Assembly: GCA_027627225.1 (NCBI GenBank)
Contig: CM051027.1
Span: 42,655,618 to 42,719,617 of the forward strand
Length of the DNA stretch: 64,000 bases
Direction of reading: 5' to 3'
DNA from: Congeria kusceri
Lineage: Eukaryota; Mollusca; Bivalvia; Myida; Dreissenidae
Of this stretch, positions 24,352-35,519 are shown one piece after another. The notes below the pieces were generated by a model. That model did no database searches and was not told the origin of the DNA. It worked only from the letters and a program-made list of their open reading frames with translations. The position numbers were made by a program, and so were the translations under genes. Position 1 is the stretch's first letter. Each line of letters opens with the position of its first letter.

Positions 24352-24778
24352 TTATATAGAATGATAGTGATTACTTGTTGAAGTAACAATTCTGCAAAAA
24401 TTAATTTGAAACTAATATTCTAACATGACACGCGCAGAGCTTTCTATAGACGAATAACAAAAATCACCGTTGTTAATCTACCAATAAACAACTCAAAATA
24501 TAGTGCCGAAACTTTACAATATAGTTCGCATTGTAATTGCAGAAAATGTTGTCAGGTCATCTTAGAATCGAAATAATTTTTGCATTATCGTTGTTTATCG
24601 GCTGGTAAACGATTTGTCGTTTTGATGCTAACGCCCTCGTTGTTTAGTTCATACGCATTAGAACTCCAAATCGGTGTATATTATCCGATAAACAACTCTA
24701 AATCGAAAATTATTTTTTAAATGAATGAACCATGTGGCAAACCGGCCGGGGTTCCCAATTCGTTCCCTATTTCCTTTT
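24352..24778. other. Spacer between two repeat copies
   Basis: No gene. GTTGTTTATCGG (about 24589) and its inverse CCGATAAACAAC (about 24685) can pair. Confidence 0.4.
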
Positions 24779-25308
24779 TTGACCGCAAGACCCAGAGGTT
24801 TCATATTTGGTATGTAACATCCTATAGCGGCCCTCTACAAAGATTGTTCAAATTATGCCCCTGGGGTCAAAACATGCCACGCCCCAGGGGTCACATGGTT
24901 TATATAGAATAAACAGGAAAATGACTTAGTATGTGCAACAAAATGACTTAAAAAAACTTCTCCTCTGAAACTGCAAGGCACAGAGGTTTCGTATTTGGTA
25001 TGTAACATCCTAAAGTGGTCCTCTACAAAGATTGTTAAAAATATGCCCCTGAGGTTAAAGGTGGCCACGCCCTGGGGGTCATATGATTTATATATACTTA
25101 AATAGCAAATTCACTTTAAAAATCTTCTGCTCTGAAACCACAAGGCCCAGAGATTTCATGTTTGGGATGTAACATCCTATAGTTGTCCTCTACAAAGTTT
25201 GTTCAAATTATTACCCTGGGGTCAAAACAGGCCACACCCTGGGGGTAAAAGCATTATGATGCCTAAAAACTCGGTCGAGCGACCTAGGGCCATCGTGGCT
25301 CTCTTGTT
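24779..25308 (+). mobile_element. 5'-truncated 'AGCTCACC' family copy
   Basis: Core units of the ~165-bp type lead to the family 3' end (GGGCCATCGTGGCT hairpin, CTTG at 25303-25306). The 5' hairpin is missing. Confidence 0.75.
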
Positions 25309-25429
25309 TTATATAAAAAGGTAGCGATAGTCGCAGCAGATATCGAGATATATATAATAAATTGCTTGAATTTTAGCCACAGCGCTACAAAAATACTGAG
25401 TATTGCGTGAACATAGATTTGTATATCCC

Positions 25430-25950
25430 CGTCGGATTTTTGTGTCGCGCATAACTCAAAAAGTATTGCTGCTAGAGTGATGAAACTTTACAAACTTTAC
25501 AAACATATTAATCAGCATGTGAAGTTGTGCACCGTGGTATTTTGGGGCAATTTTATCAGACATCAGCGGAGGTATGGCCCTTTTTAGCAAAAAATGACAT
25601 TTTTAGACTTGCGTATCACGTAACTCAAAAAGTATGACTGCTAGAGTGATTAACCTTTAAATACGTATTAATCAACACGTGAACTTGTGCGCCTGGGTAT
25701 TTTGGTGCAGTTTTTCCGCCATCAGTGGAGTTATGGCCCTTTTTTAGCAAAAAATGATATTTTTGGATTTGTGTCGCGTGTAACTAAAAAAGTATAACTG
25801 CTATACTAATGAAACTTTATAAACAAATATTCATCAGCATGTGAATTTGTGCATCTGGGTAGTTTGGTGCATTTTTCATGAAATCAGCAGAGTTTTATGA
25901 CAACCAACGGAATGTGGGGGCATCCGTGTCCTACGGACACATGTCTAGTT
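25430..25950 (+). mobile_element. Hairpin-CTAG element with ~160-bp core
   Basis: Three degenerate units carry 'gtaactcaaaaagtat', 'gctagagtgatgaaacttta' and 'agcaaaaaatgacattttt'. The 3' end has a perfect 6-bp hairpin GTGTCC-tac-GGACAC (25926-25940), four bases, then CTAG (25945-25948) and TTTT. A hairpin about 10 nt before a terminal CTRR is the classical Helitron 3' signature. An opposite-strand copy lies at 53020-53740. Confidence 0.75.
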
Positions 25951-26567
25951 TTAATGTGAGTTGTCAACAAAAAATACAATGTATTTACTTTCCTATTTGA
26001 ATGTTTTTTTCAAACGGAAATAATATTTAAAAAAAAGTTTGGTAATAAAGTACGCACAATCCAACAAAATATAAATGTAGGTCACGTTATGTATTTAACT
26101 AGATTTATCACGAAAGGTAATTTATACCCTCACATACCGCTTTGACACAGATGAAAAGGTTTGCAATAGTGGTGCTTTGGCACAGATCAATGTTTTTACT
26201 GACAAAATGACCTAATTAAGATTAAAAATGCAAAAAGACTATTTTCCATGGACAACTATTTTGACATTTGAGCTTGAAGAGCAATTATAGTTTTTGGCGT
26301 AGCTGTCTAGGATCACTTTTGACCTAGATTTCTTGTAAATGTGTACCAATGGAAAGCTAGAAATTTGGCGCGATAAGCTAATTATGCAGCGGTAAAATTT
26401 AATATCTTTATTCTCTTGGGCGTTTGTTTGCGCAGGAGAATTTTAGGGAATGCACATTTACAACAACGGTTTAATATCTTCCAATAATTGTATTTAGGTA
26501 CCCGATCTCTAATTACTTTGTAGTAAAGGTTAGTCATCACCAAAATCCGTTTTATAGTAACACTGGC
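25951..26567. other. Spacer
   Basis: No supported feature. Confidence 0.45.
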
Positions 26568-26576
26568 TCATTCAAG

Positions 26577-27389
26577 ATGGCAAAGGTACGTTCCGAATTT
26601 AATTATTTTGTCTGCTTATTGGTATGCTTGTCATAGCAATATCATTTGTAGTTTTGTTATAAAGCATACACATCTTAACTATATGTATATTTCGGATATT
26701 CGGATATATCTTAAGGAATAATTACAGTGTATGCTGCTATTGCTTAGGCCAGAGTTTTTTTTATTTCTTGGTTCTCGGACATTATTGGAAAAGTGTCCGG
26801 TTAGAGTAGGGAAAAAAAAAACAAAAAAAAAACAACAACACAGAATTGAGTAAATTAATGACTAGAATTTCACAAATGGAAATGGACATTGATATTAAAA
26901 TCTTAATGCATTATTACTTACAAAAATCATATTACACAACATTAACTTAATCACTACATTTTTTTTGCATTCCGTGTAATAGGTTGAAACCCTTTCACAA
27001 GGTCATTTTTATGATACCGGTTACATTCTACAAATTTTATTTTTTTTGCTTTTTGGAAAAAATCGGGTCGGCGTATCCGAGAACCAAGAAATAAAAAAAC
27101 TCTCGCCTTATTGATAGTTATTTGATTTAGAATAATGTTCTAAGGCTCAATAACACTATTTTAATAGTGTTTATCAATAAAAAAAAGTATTGCAGCTAAA
27201 GTAATTATGTATTCTATCACTATATATACATTTTTATGTAGAAGTAATCAATTTGGAAATGCATAAGCACTATAGATATTGTTGTGGTAGTGCAAAGTAG
27301 TAAATGCAAGTAAAACTTATTGTTTAATTCTGGTGCATTATTGGGACTATTGTATTTCTTTTCAGGCTGATGATTCAATTAGTAATTGA
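26577..27389 (+). CDS. Candidate spliced microprotein gene (10 codons)
   Basis: Exon 1 (26577-26585) starts in TTCAAGATGGC, which fits the YY1/TISU-type initiator known for genes with very short 5' UTRs. An initiator-like TCATTC (26568-26573) would start transcription 7 nt before the ATG. The donor is AAG|GTACGT. The acceptor at 27361-27365 follows a T-rich tract, and exon 2 (27366-27389) adds GCT GAT GAT and reaches TGA; the product would be MAKADDSISN. AATAAA lies at 27586-27591. The splice signals are good but ten codons prove little: this may be a non-coding RNA, or the first exons of a gene I have not joined correctly. The intron carries a MITE. Confidence 0.35.
26747..27107. mobile_element. 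361-bp MITE, PIF/Harbinger-like
   Basis: Terminal inverted repeats: 26747-26779 (GGCCAGAG, T-run, ATTTCTTGGTTCTCGGA) and 27076-27107 (the inverse, ending CTCTCGCC), nearly identical over 32-33 nt. The direct TTA at 26744-26746 and 27108-27110 is a 3-bp target duplication as made by PIF/Harbinger transposases. No coding capacity; mobilised in trans if at all. Confidence 0.8.
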
Positions 27390-27585
27390 TTCCTACTAGA
27401 TATACCCTACTCTTGCATAATAATGGATTTTAAAGGTGCTTATTGTTTTGAGACATTATTTAACATTGCATAACCTGACATATGCTGAGGAATTCCAGAT
27501 GTAACTGGATTCATTTGTGTGCATGGCTGGCCAACTGCACTGACAATTCAAAGGATCTTGAAATTGATTGTTAAATTATAGTTAC

Positions 27586-27591
27586 AATAAA
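27586..27591 (+). promoter_or_regulatory. Poly(A) signal
   Basis: AATAAA follows the candidate microprotein exon 2 by about 200 nt. Confidence 0.35.
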
Positions 27592-27610
27592 AGTTCTGTT
27601 ATACAAGTGT

Positions 27611-28439
27611 ATATATTTTTTTCATCATTAATATACTCAAACGGAAAAGAAAGGCAATTACAATTAATTTATACAATTTATTGATAATACCTTTAAACAA
27701 ATAGCTCACACATTACATGTCACGCCTCTTATAGTGATATGACTGGAAAATCTTGACAAAATAATTTTTTGTATAATGCATATGAAAACTTATAAAAGAT
27801 TTTATCATTGGGCATACATATAATTAATACATTTAATACTTATAATTTATACTTGTTTAACTTGTATTTGATTTATAATTTCAAATAAAGCAAACAACAC
27901 AGTTAATTCACATTCTTAAATTAACATTCTTAATGTAAGTTCTTAAATGTGTTGACTTATATTCTAGAATAAACAGATACGTAATTTCTAGTAAATAATG
28001 AAATATTATTAGTGTAAATGAGCGCAATCCCTTGTTCTTCAGTGAAATACCATTGTCCATCCATTGCTTACAATTCAAAATGTATGTCTATCTGAACATG
28101 TTAACTACCACAATAACTATACTTCTGCATTATTATTATACCCATTATTCAAATATCCACAAAAGAAAGAAACATGGACATGTACCTGAAAATGTCTTCA
28201 CTTAAATAATAATGCAGTATACCCTCAGACTGTGCAAGAACTATCAAACTATTAATTCAGTACGAGTCAATAATGTTTTACTTTCAACATTCATTTGGAT
28301 AACACATGCTTGAAGTATGTTGAACTGTTTGTAAGATGTCCTTATTTTGGCTATGTTTTACTAAGCTACACAATGTAAATATTTATATTTAAATTAAAGA
28401 CTTTTTAACTCTTATAAAATTCTTATTATAACATCTGAC
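27611..28439. other. AT-rich spacer
   Basis: No supported feature. Confidence 0.45.
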
Positions 28440-28446
28440 TTTATTT
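28440..28446 (-). promoter_or_regulatory. Poly(A) signal of minus-strand candidate gene
   Basis: On the minus strand AATAAA follows the TAA at 28504 by about 60 nt. Confidence 0.4.
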
Positions 28447-28503
28447 TTTAAATAGCAGTCGTACACATTTGAACAGGGATGTTGTTGGATTTTCTTGTCT
28501 TAT

Positions 28504-29072
28504 TTAGTTGGAAGAGAACCTATCACACATATTGTGGCTGCTTTCTGTTTTTCTTTCTATAATACCGCTGTTGTACTGATGCCTTGGAATGGAAACTACA
28601 GTCTGTGAAAATTAAAAGCATTTGACATTATTTATTTATTTATTTTCAGTCTGTTTGACCAATTAATATGTTTTTCAATATGGCTAATTTTCTTTATTAA
28701 CATAAGGATACAATGTCATTTTTGTGGTAAATCATACGATTATTTAAAATAACTGAATATTGTATTTCATTAAATTGTAATCAAAACGTCCAAAAATCCG
28801 AAATACATGCATGTACGTTCAGACAGGTTATTCAGTATGTTTAATCGATGTGCAGTTAAAGAGATAAATATCACTTAAAGATCACATTATAATAAAACGT
28901 TTGATTGAAATGACAACAAAACGAGCTCATAACATTTTTGAAAATTGTGCTTTAATATGTGACATACCGCTTGTCCGCTATATATTGTGAATTGGCCATA
29001 TGTATTCGGCAAAGGATTGGTTGACGTCAGACTACCAAATTGTTGCATATCTTTTGGGATTAAACTTAACAT
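28504..29072 (-). CDS. Candidate two-exon minus-strand gene 3' end, unknown product
   Basis: The minus-strand segment 29072-28968 is open from an ATG for 35 codons (includes IPKDMQQFGSLTSTNPL and YGQFTIYSGQA) and ends at a good donor, GCG|GTATGT. The segment 28602-28504 follows a good acceptor (TTTTAATTTTCACAG), continues in the same phase and stops at TAA (includes TVVSIPRHQYNSGIIERK). A poly(A) signal lies 60 nt on. Composition is protein-like, but I recognise no family. The ATG may be internal to a longer exon, and the piece at 30031-30298 may belong to the same gene. Confidence 0.35.
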
Positions 29073-30030
29073 AATTGTTTAATAAGTGGTTAAAATAAAG
29101 TTACAAACATATTCTCTACATACAATCTAGAACTGAGCATACTTATGAATACATTTTCTAACTGTATGTCGTGAACAGAATGTTATATTCATTCACCAAA
29201 TGAAATAACTATTTTGTTTATTGTACATAGGCGGCACGCTCTATAAATAGCAATAGTAGGCCTATAGTACAGAAATATTAATTTGCCCAATATGAAAACA
29301 TTACACAGTGACCGAGTGCGCTATTTTTATCTGAACCGATCAACCAAAGAATTGCGGAATAAACAAAATGTGATAAACTTGCTTATTTTATGCATGTTCT
29401 GAATCTAAACCATAATATATTTTATTCTTGGACCATAAGTCACACAATAAAGGCAAAAGAAATTAACTTTACCATGCAAATTTGACAAATTAAGACAGTT
29501 TTTAACACTAACCTCATACAAAATTAAGCCGGATTTTTTGTCAGAAATACCTTTTTTTTTTTAAATCTTTTTTAATAATTATTGAACACCTAAGAAAGAT
29601 ACTCCCATAAAACTTTCAAAAATTCTTAGATACAAAATATAATAAACATATAAAATTAGTTCCATAACTTTTGAACATAAAACATTCAAAGTAAACTTTG
29701 TTTCATCATGGTATATTCTATTACAAACAATATTTATTCAAAAAGTCTAAAACACATAAATCTAAAGTGTGAACAAACGAGTTGTATTAATTTAATTAAC
29801 AATTACTACATTTTATAAATGAAATAAATATATAAATAAAATACAGAACCAATAATTATGTGCTGCATTATTATATTTTCAACTAAAAATTTAAAACGTT
29901 CCAGGCCATGTCCATCATGAACATTACTGGGTTAAAAAAATGGCTGTTCAAAAAAATCCGCTAATTTGTGTTATAAAAGTTGTCAACGTCCTTTTTGCAA
30001 CTGTAATATAGGGCTTCCCATCAATTATAT
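29073..30030. other. AT-rich spacer or intron
   Basis: No supported exon. Confidence 0.4.
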
Positions 30031-30298
30031 TTACAAATTAAATACTAAATAAACTGTCCGCGCCTTCACAGTTGAATGTTTTGTTGGTACATAAACCGGA
30101 GTCAGCGATGTCCTCTGCCGTAGTATTTTTATCACGTCATTATAGGCAAGAAGACCCAGAGAATCAATGTTTATGGCTTTCTCATTTTTGAACATCAGCT
30201 GGTTGTGCCCAGCTGTTGATGAATATGGGAATGCGACTGCTACTAGCGATGCCTCTGGTTGAACAGTACACAGTTTTACAGTACATTCTACGTACAGA
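30031..30298 (-). CDS. Candidate exon, unknown protein
   Basis: On the minus strand an open segment of 88 codons follows AATATCAG and ends at TAA (30031-30033). It reads protein-like sequence, for example YVECTVKLCTVQPE, AFPYSSTAGHNQLMF and LAYNDVIKILRQRTSLTPVY. The preceding pyrimidine tract is weak. Two more protein-like minus segments lie upstream: 30915-31010 (FIYLDINHSYFDENVIKEID) and about 30690-30790 (FDYHDVNNVLYWKTD, faintly YWTD-like). The latter has no usable acceptor. They may be decayed or misplaced exons of one gene. Confidence 0.3.
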
Positions 30299-31010
30299 CT
30301 GATATTAATTTACACAACAATCATTGCTTTAATAATTGTTTGATATGGCACCGATGTCAGTTGAGCTAATGCCAAATACTGAATTTTTAGACAGGTTTTA
30401 GTAACCGACTTATTAAGTTATGTTATAACACTTAACAGAATGACAAAGCAAAATATATGGCATTGGCAATGTGGAAATTGTAACATAATTCTATCATTAT
30501 GTCAAAATATAGAACTTTGTTAAATAAGCTGGGATACTAATACTTCTATTTCAAAACTTTATGTTCCGTGTATTAATACAAATCAAATTTTTTATTTAGT
30601 ATATGTACAAAACAATTCACGAGTTGTCAATATCTTAGTAACTTAACCATACAAACAAATGGCGTTACAATAAGATAATGAACTGATACTAACTTGGTAT
30701 TTACCACAGCATTAGGCTTGCGGTTTGAGTTGGTTTCTTTGTCAGTTTTCCAATAGAGAACATTATTCACATCATGGTAGTCGAATGTTACAATATTTCA
30801 TAGACATAAACAGCCAAACAAATGCACTTCTCGGTAATTTTCCACTAACACTGTCATAGTTCATGGCAGCTGATCATAGCCGACACAATTTACATTGTTA
30901 CTCTGTCTTTTTCTCTTCAAAATCTATCTCTTTTATTACGTTTTCGTCAAAGTAAGAATGATTTATATCAAGGTAAATAAACGCTGTCATATGCTTATAA
31001 AATTGAATAA

Positions 31011-31332
31011 GTATGAAAGGCCGAAAGTATGGATTGCTATTTGCTGAATGCGATTTGCTATTTGCCAAATGCCAATTGCTATTTGCTAAATGCCAATTGC
31101 TAAATGATAACTAATAATTGCCAAACAAACAACAAAAGTTGTCTTTTTGCTGATTGCCAGATGCTATTTGCCATTTACCAAATGCCAATTGCTAATTAAT
31201 AACGGATACTCGCAAAATAAATAACCATTTGGCATTTGGCAATATGCAATTGGCAATGAGCAATTGACAAATCGCGTTTGGCAATTAGCAATTTTCATTT
31301 AGCAATTAGCATGGCGCACCGGCCTTCCATAC
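31011..31332. mobile_element. 322-bp foldback MITE made of 'ttgctatttgcc' words
   Basis: The ends are inverted: GTATGAAAGGCCG (31011-31023) and CGGCCTTCCATAC (31320-31332). Inside, the left half repeats TTTGCCAAATGCCAATTGC-type words and the right half their inverse, so the element can fold into one long imperfect stem. A second, half copy with the same right end lies at 39165-39302. Confidence 0.75.
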
Positions 31333-33468
31333 AAGTCAGTATCAACATAATGATTTGTAATTGAAACATGTCCATTAATTGATTTACAATATACGACCCG
31401 TTACAAGTTAGAGAATTGTGTTCTGTTGGTCTTTTATGTCTCGGATTATGTTGGTCAACATAAGCAATTTCTGTTGATGCATGTAAATTTGAAAGCTTTA
31501 TTTTGTAGGTAAACTTCGCTGGCATTGGGTGGCTTCGCTAATTATGCAAGCGCTCCATGAACGAAAATAGATAAATGTAAAGCAGGCAACAGAGTTAAAT
31601 GGCACAAGCACGCCGGCATACATGTATGAACGGCAATGACATGTAGCATACCGATGGAATATCTCTATACACGATATTTAAGACGGATATTCTAACAGAA
31701 ATTTTATTTGACTGAAAGTTGAGGAATCCAACTGACGTTTACTTTGTGCATATTTTTTTTTGTAATGCAAACAATCCTCTGGTACGAGTAGTTTTACACA
31801 GAGGTATTATATTGTCTATATGCTATTCTGCAAAATTTTGTTATTTCATAATGATATACACAATGTGCACTTTTGGTTCTAAACTCAATACAAAATATAT
31901 TCAAATGTTTATATATAGTTACATATTTTACGCAGTATATGGGCATATCAGACATATGAATGTAACAGAAGTAAAGAATATTCTTTACAGGACCACATTT
32001 ATTAATTTGTGACCAGCGCATTTAGTTTGCTTGACATAAAGGACTTTCAGAACAGGCTATATTAAATTCTCTTATGTTTAATCGAGAAAGTGCCAGCCAA
32101 CAAGACTGTAACAATTGATTTGTTTCAATCTTGCAAATAGTAACAATATTAAAATTATGAACATTTTTTTTACATAATATTTGAAAATCATCACATGTCT
32201 TAACACTAATATACGTTAGTCAGAACAATTGATATTAATATACCATTTCCATTTTAAACAGGACAGTCAGCTTTATATGCAGTATTCAGTATTATAATTA
32301 AAAATAAAATGCTCTTCAAAATCAACATAGAATAAATGTTTACATCATAAGTATTTGTATTTGAATAAAAAAAACTTGGTGTAAAATATAATGAACCTAT
32401 GTATAATTACAATGTATGTGAAATTATTTATTGTCATGTGTGGAACTTTTTATAGAATAAAACTATTTTTAAATAGTAATTGTGTATTATTTATAAAACA
32501 TAAATGGTTAATGCATTTAATATATTCCCTGAGTGGGATCCAAACATTCACATGTTTATAAGAGAGCATGACATATGATGAGAAAATCATTTAAAATGTC
32601 ATGACATTCTACTTGTATAAATACAATAATAATTACCCACAGAGTGATGGTCAATATTGCATTCATCAATATTTCAAATAGCCTTATGCAGACATTAGCT
32701 TTGGTGAATGTGCCTTAAATTTAACAACAATTTAAGCAGTTTGAATTCATTTTTATTGAACAAATATGTGCTACAATACTATTTTTGCATATTTATCTTA
32801 TATTAACATATTCCCAAAGTGAAATCCAAGCATTCATATGTGGTGATAATAAGAGGACAAATACTATATATAATGATGAGAAAATTGTTTAGAAGTTCAT
32901 GACATTCTACATGTACTAATAACATTACTAAACCAAATAGTAATGGTCATATCAATTTTTCAAATCCTCCGCAAAGACAGGTAACCCTACTTTAACAATT
33001 GAATTTTCCAGTGAAACTGGGAATACCATGTATCTTCATATGCACATATATGTCTGTTTTAATTCATATATACATGTAGATCATTATTATATTGTTAGGC
33101 AGATAAACACTTTTTACATGGAGATATAACGTCAAATACAATCGATACAAATTAAGCATTCACATAAAAAATATAATTATATCATTTCCAATTTAATTAC
33201 AACATCACCTTTGAAAATTAATAGATGAAGTACAAGGTCCTTGTAATTTACATAACACATCTGTCACTTCCATGCTTTTGCTTTCAAAACAGAACTGTAC
33301 AGTGCGTGAACAGCGTTTTGTGAAATCTCCATCATAATGACTACATAAATTTTATTATAAACTTGCCATGATCTCAACTGTCACTCACCAATTACTAAAC
33401 ATATACATAAACACACATATACATTGCATAATATTGACTTATAAAAAATTATTATTAGATCTTTGACC
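31333..33468. other. AT-rich spacer
   Basis: No supported gene; ORFs at 31295-32021 overlap on both strands without splice context. Confidence 0.45.
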
Positions 33469-33617
33469 AAGTCGAGAACAAATTACGTCATCGATGACAT
33501 AGCATCGATGACGAACATAGGATATTGGTTGGTCATATGACTTCTATTTTGTGAAATCGCCATCATAATGACCAACCAATATCAACTACATAAATTTTAT
33601 TATAAACTTGCCATCTT
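33319..33617. repeat. Local duplication with inverted 16-mers, beside the DIRS element
   Basis: 33319-33380 recurs at 33551-33617 ('tttattataaacttgccat'). Between them GATATTGGTTGGTCAT (33521-33536) has its inverse ATGACCAACCAATATC (33568-33583). 33475-33490 (tgaccaagtcgagaac) is repeated at 38727-38742 and 33655-33673 is inverted near 38770-38790, which ties this patch to the far end of the DIRS element. Confidence 0.5.
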
Positions 33618-33848
33618 AATTAGTAGACATAGCAAAATAATGACAGAAGTAACAACAGCAAGCAAACAATCAAGTCAAATTCTAGACCAGTAAAAAAGCT
33701 GACAATTACACATTTTCTAACCATACAAACATTTAAGTATTAGCAATATAAACGTGAAAAGCCAATGTGAGTTGACTTAAACAAACTGCATAAAACAAAT
33801 GCAAATGTTGAATGTACAAAATTATTACCCAATAATGTACATCTGTAG

Positions 33849-34814
33849 GATCATATTTTCACAAATCATATTTTTCACACGCCTGTGAAAAATAGGATCT
33901 CATTTGTCACATTTATGAGTGTGAAGAATGTGATTGGCCAAAAACGGGGTATGCGTACGGTTCACATTTTACACATATGTTATGGTTAAATTGTATCGCA
34001 ACAATCGATGAAATTATTATTTGGAGCATAATTATACAGTACTCATCATCATTTTCATCGTCATCATCATCACCAACATCATCATCGTCGTCATCGTCAT
34101 ACATTAATCTCGTCATCACCATTATTATCATTATAGTTAACGTCATCATCAGTATTGTGATCACTATGAGAAACTAAGCACTATTTAGGAGCTATATGCA
34201 TGCGTTAGTCAATACGTTTGTACGGTCTAATTATGATATAGAAATGCATACTCGCGTACGTCCATACGAACGTACACCATTTATTGGGATATAAAAAAAT
34301 GCACGCATCAGAACGTACGTACAAACAAACGTCCTATTTCGGATTATTAAAAACAAAATAACCATGCATATGTCCGCCCGAACTAGAATATACGTATACA
34401 CGGACGGTAATATATTGACCTTATTAGAACCTCCGCACATGTTGGTACGTTCGTTTGGACAGTAAAGTATCGTACTGTGCCGTAACTAACCGTATCTAGC
34501 CGTACCGTACCTTTCCATACCATAGCATTACACACCATACATACCGTACCGTAAATCACACCCTTATTACAGTGCGAAAAATAGGATTATATTGTAACAA
34601 TTTCACTTTTTTTGCAAATTTGAACGCTTTTTTCATGTGTGAAGAATATGATTTGAGTGCTTATCAAAAACTGGACTCGATCACAAATTTCACAGAAAAT
34701 GTGAAGAATGAGATTGCGAGGTGTGAAGAATGAGATCCTATTTGTCACACCTGTGGAAAATGAGATCCTATTTTTCACACGTGTGAAAAATATGATTTGT
34801 GAAAAATATGGTCC
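33849..34814. mobile_element. 966-bp inverted-repeat DNA element
   Basis: The left end 33849-33912 (GGATCATATTTTCACAAATC..., TTTTTCACACG...) is the inverse of the right end 34751-34814. The TIRs contain internal palindromes (TTTTTCACACGTGTGAAAAA) and further copies of 'gtgtgaagaatgagatcct' at 34650-34740. The interior has an (ATC)n tract (34040-34165), which explains the ORFs there, and cgtacg-rich inverted words. No transposase is encoded. No convincing target duplication was found. Confidence 0.7.
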
Positions 34815-34834
34815 TTCATAGCTCTAATCTAAGC

Positions 34835-35519
34835 CTAATCGTGATTGAGAACAACGTCTGTAAAATCGCAAGGCGTTCGAGCGTGCACATAATGCTGATA
34901 GAAAACTCAGCATTTTTCCAACGCCCAATCTTTCGAACAGTTTCCGGTTTAACATCACATTCAATGGCTGATGTAGCCCCCGTGGGCCTCAACGATTTCG
35001 CTGTAAAGCCTTGCCCTGATAGACCTGCCTGAAATATTGTATCTTCCAGAATTCGAGCAATAGAAGCTGCGCTTAGCGCATCAAAAGGTGCTCTCAATGA
35101 AATGAAAACGGCGCCATTAGTGTCACGCTGAGCCTGGGTCCGGTGGAGGTAATTATGCAACGTACTAACTGGGTCCAGTTTCTGGACCGATCCGTGGGGA
35201 ATTGAAACCTCAAGCCCATTTCGAGATGTATCATTCTTAATACTGAACAGTGTGAAGTTTGCGCCAGTGTCAGTAAATGTAATCTGGTCCGTGGTAAAAA
35301 CTAAACGCACAGGACCTTCTTCAGTGTATAAAATCCCTTACGTGCCGCGTCAGAAGGCCGTAACATCAATGTCAATGCGTCAGAAGGCCGTAACATCAAT
35401 GTCAACGCGTCAGAAGGCCGTAACGTCAATGTCAATGCGTCAGAAGGCCGTAACATCAATGTCAATGCGTCAGAAGGCCGTAGCATCAATGTCAATGCGA
35501 GAAGGCAAATAACTTTCAT
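34835..35519 (-). pseudogene. DIRS tyrosine recombinase, C-terminal part (broken)
   Basis: Catalyses strand exchange between the circular cDNA and the genome in intact DIRS elements. Three frames are needed: 35519-35301 holds the box I arginine motif (LMLRPSDA), 35310-34816 holds SLRPTGAT and GRWKN, and the tyrosine motif VFYQHYVHAR is read only in a shifted frame near 34900, ending at TAG 34835-34837. So a single-base change separates the catalytic Tyr from the rest. The box I segment is expanded fivefold (see 35347-35496). The N-terminal half of the recombinase is fused to RNase H upstream. Confidence 0.85.
35347..35496 (-). repeat. Five-copy 30-bp in-frame tandem repeat inside the recombinase
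   Basis: Units start at 35347, 35377, 35407, 35437 and 35467, almost identical. On the minus strand each reads ALTLMLRPSD, the stretch that carries the box I arginine of the recombinase. One unit would be normal; four are additional. Confidence 0.85.

Noticed and set aside
30690..30790. LDL-receptor YWTD repeat exon (FDYHDVNNVLYWKTD)
   Set aside because: Only one faint motif, and no usable splice acceptor upstream in the right frame.
33913..34177. Asp-rich and Ser-rich ORFs
   Set aside because: They are translations of an (ATC)n tract inside a TIR element.
35347..35496. CRISPR-like array
   Set aside because: Units are contiguous with no spacers and lie in frame in a eukaryotic retrotransposon gene.
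35252..35512. Plus-strand ORF with RQKAVTSMSM repeats
   Set aside because: Antisense shadow of the recombinase tandem repeat.
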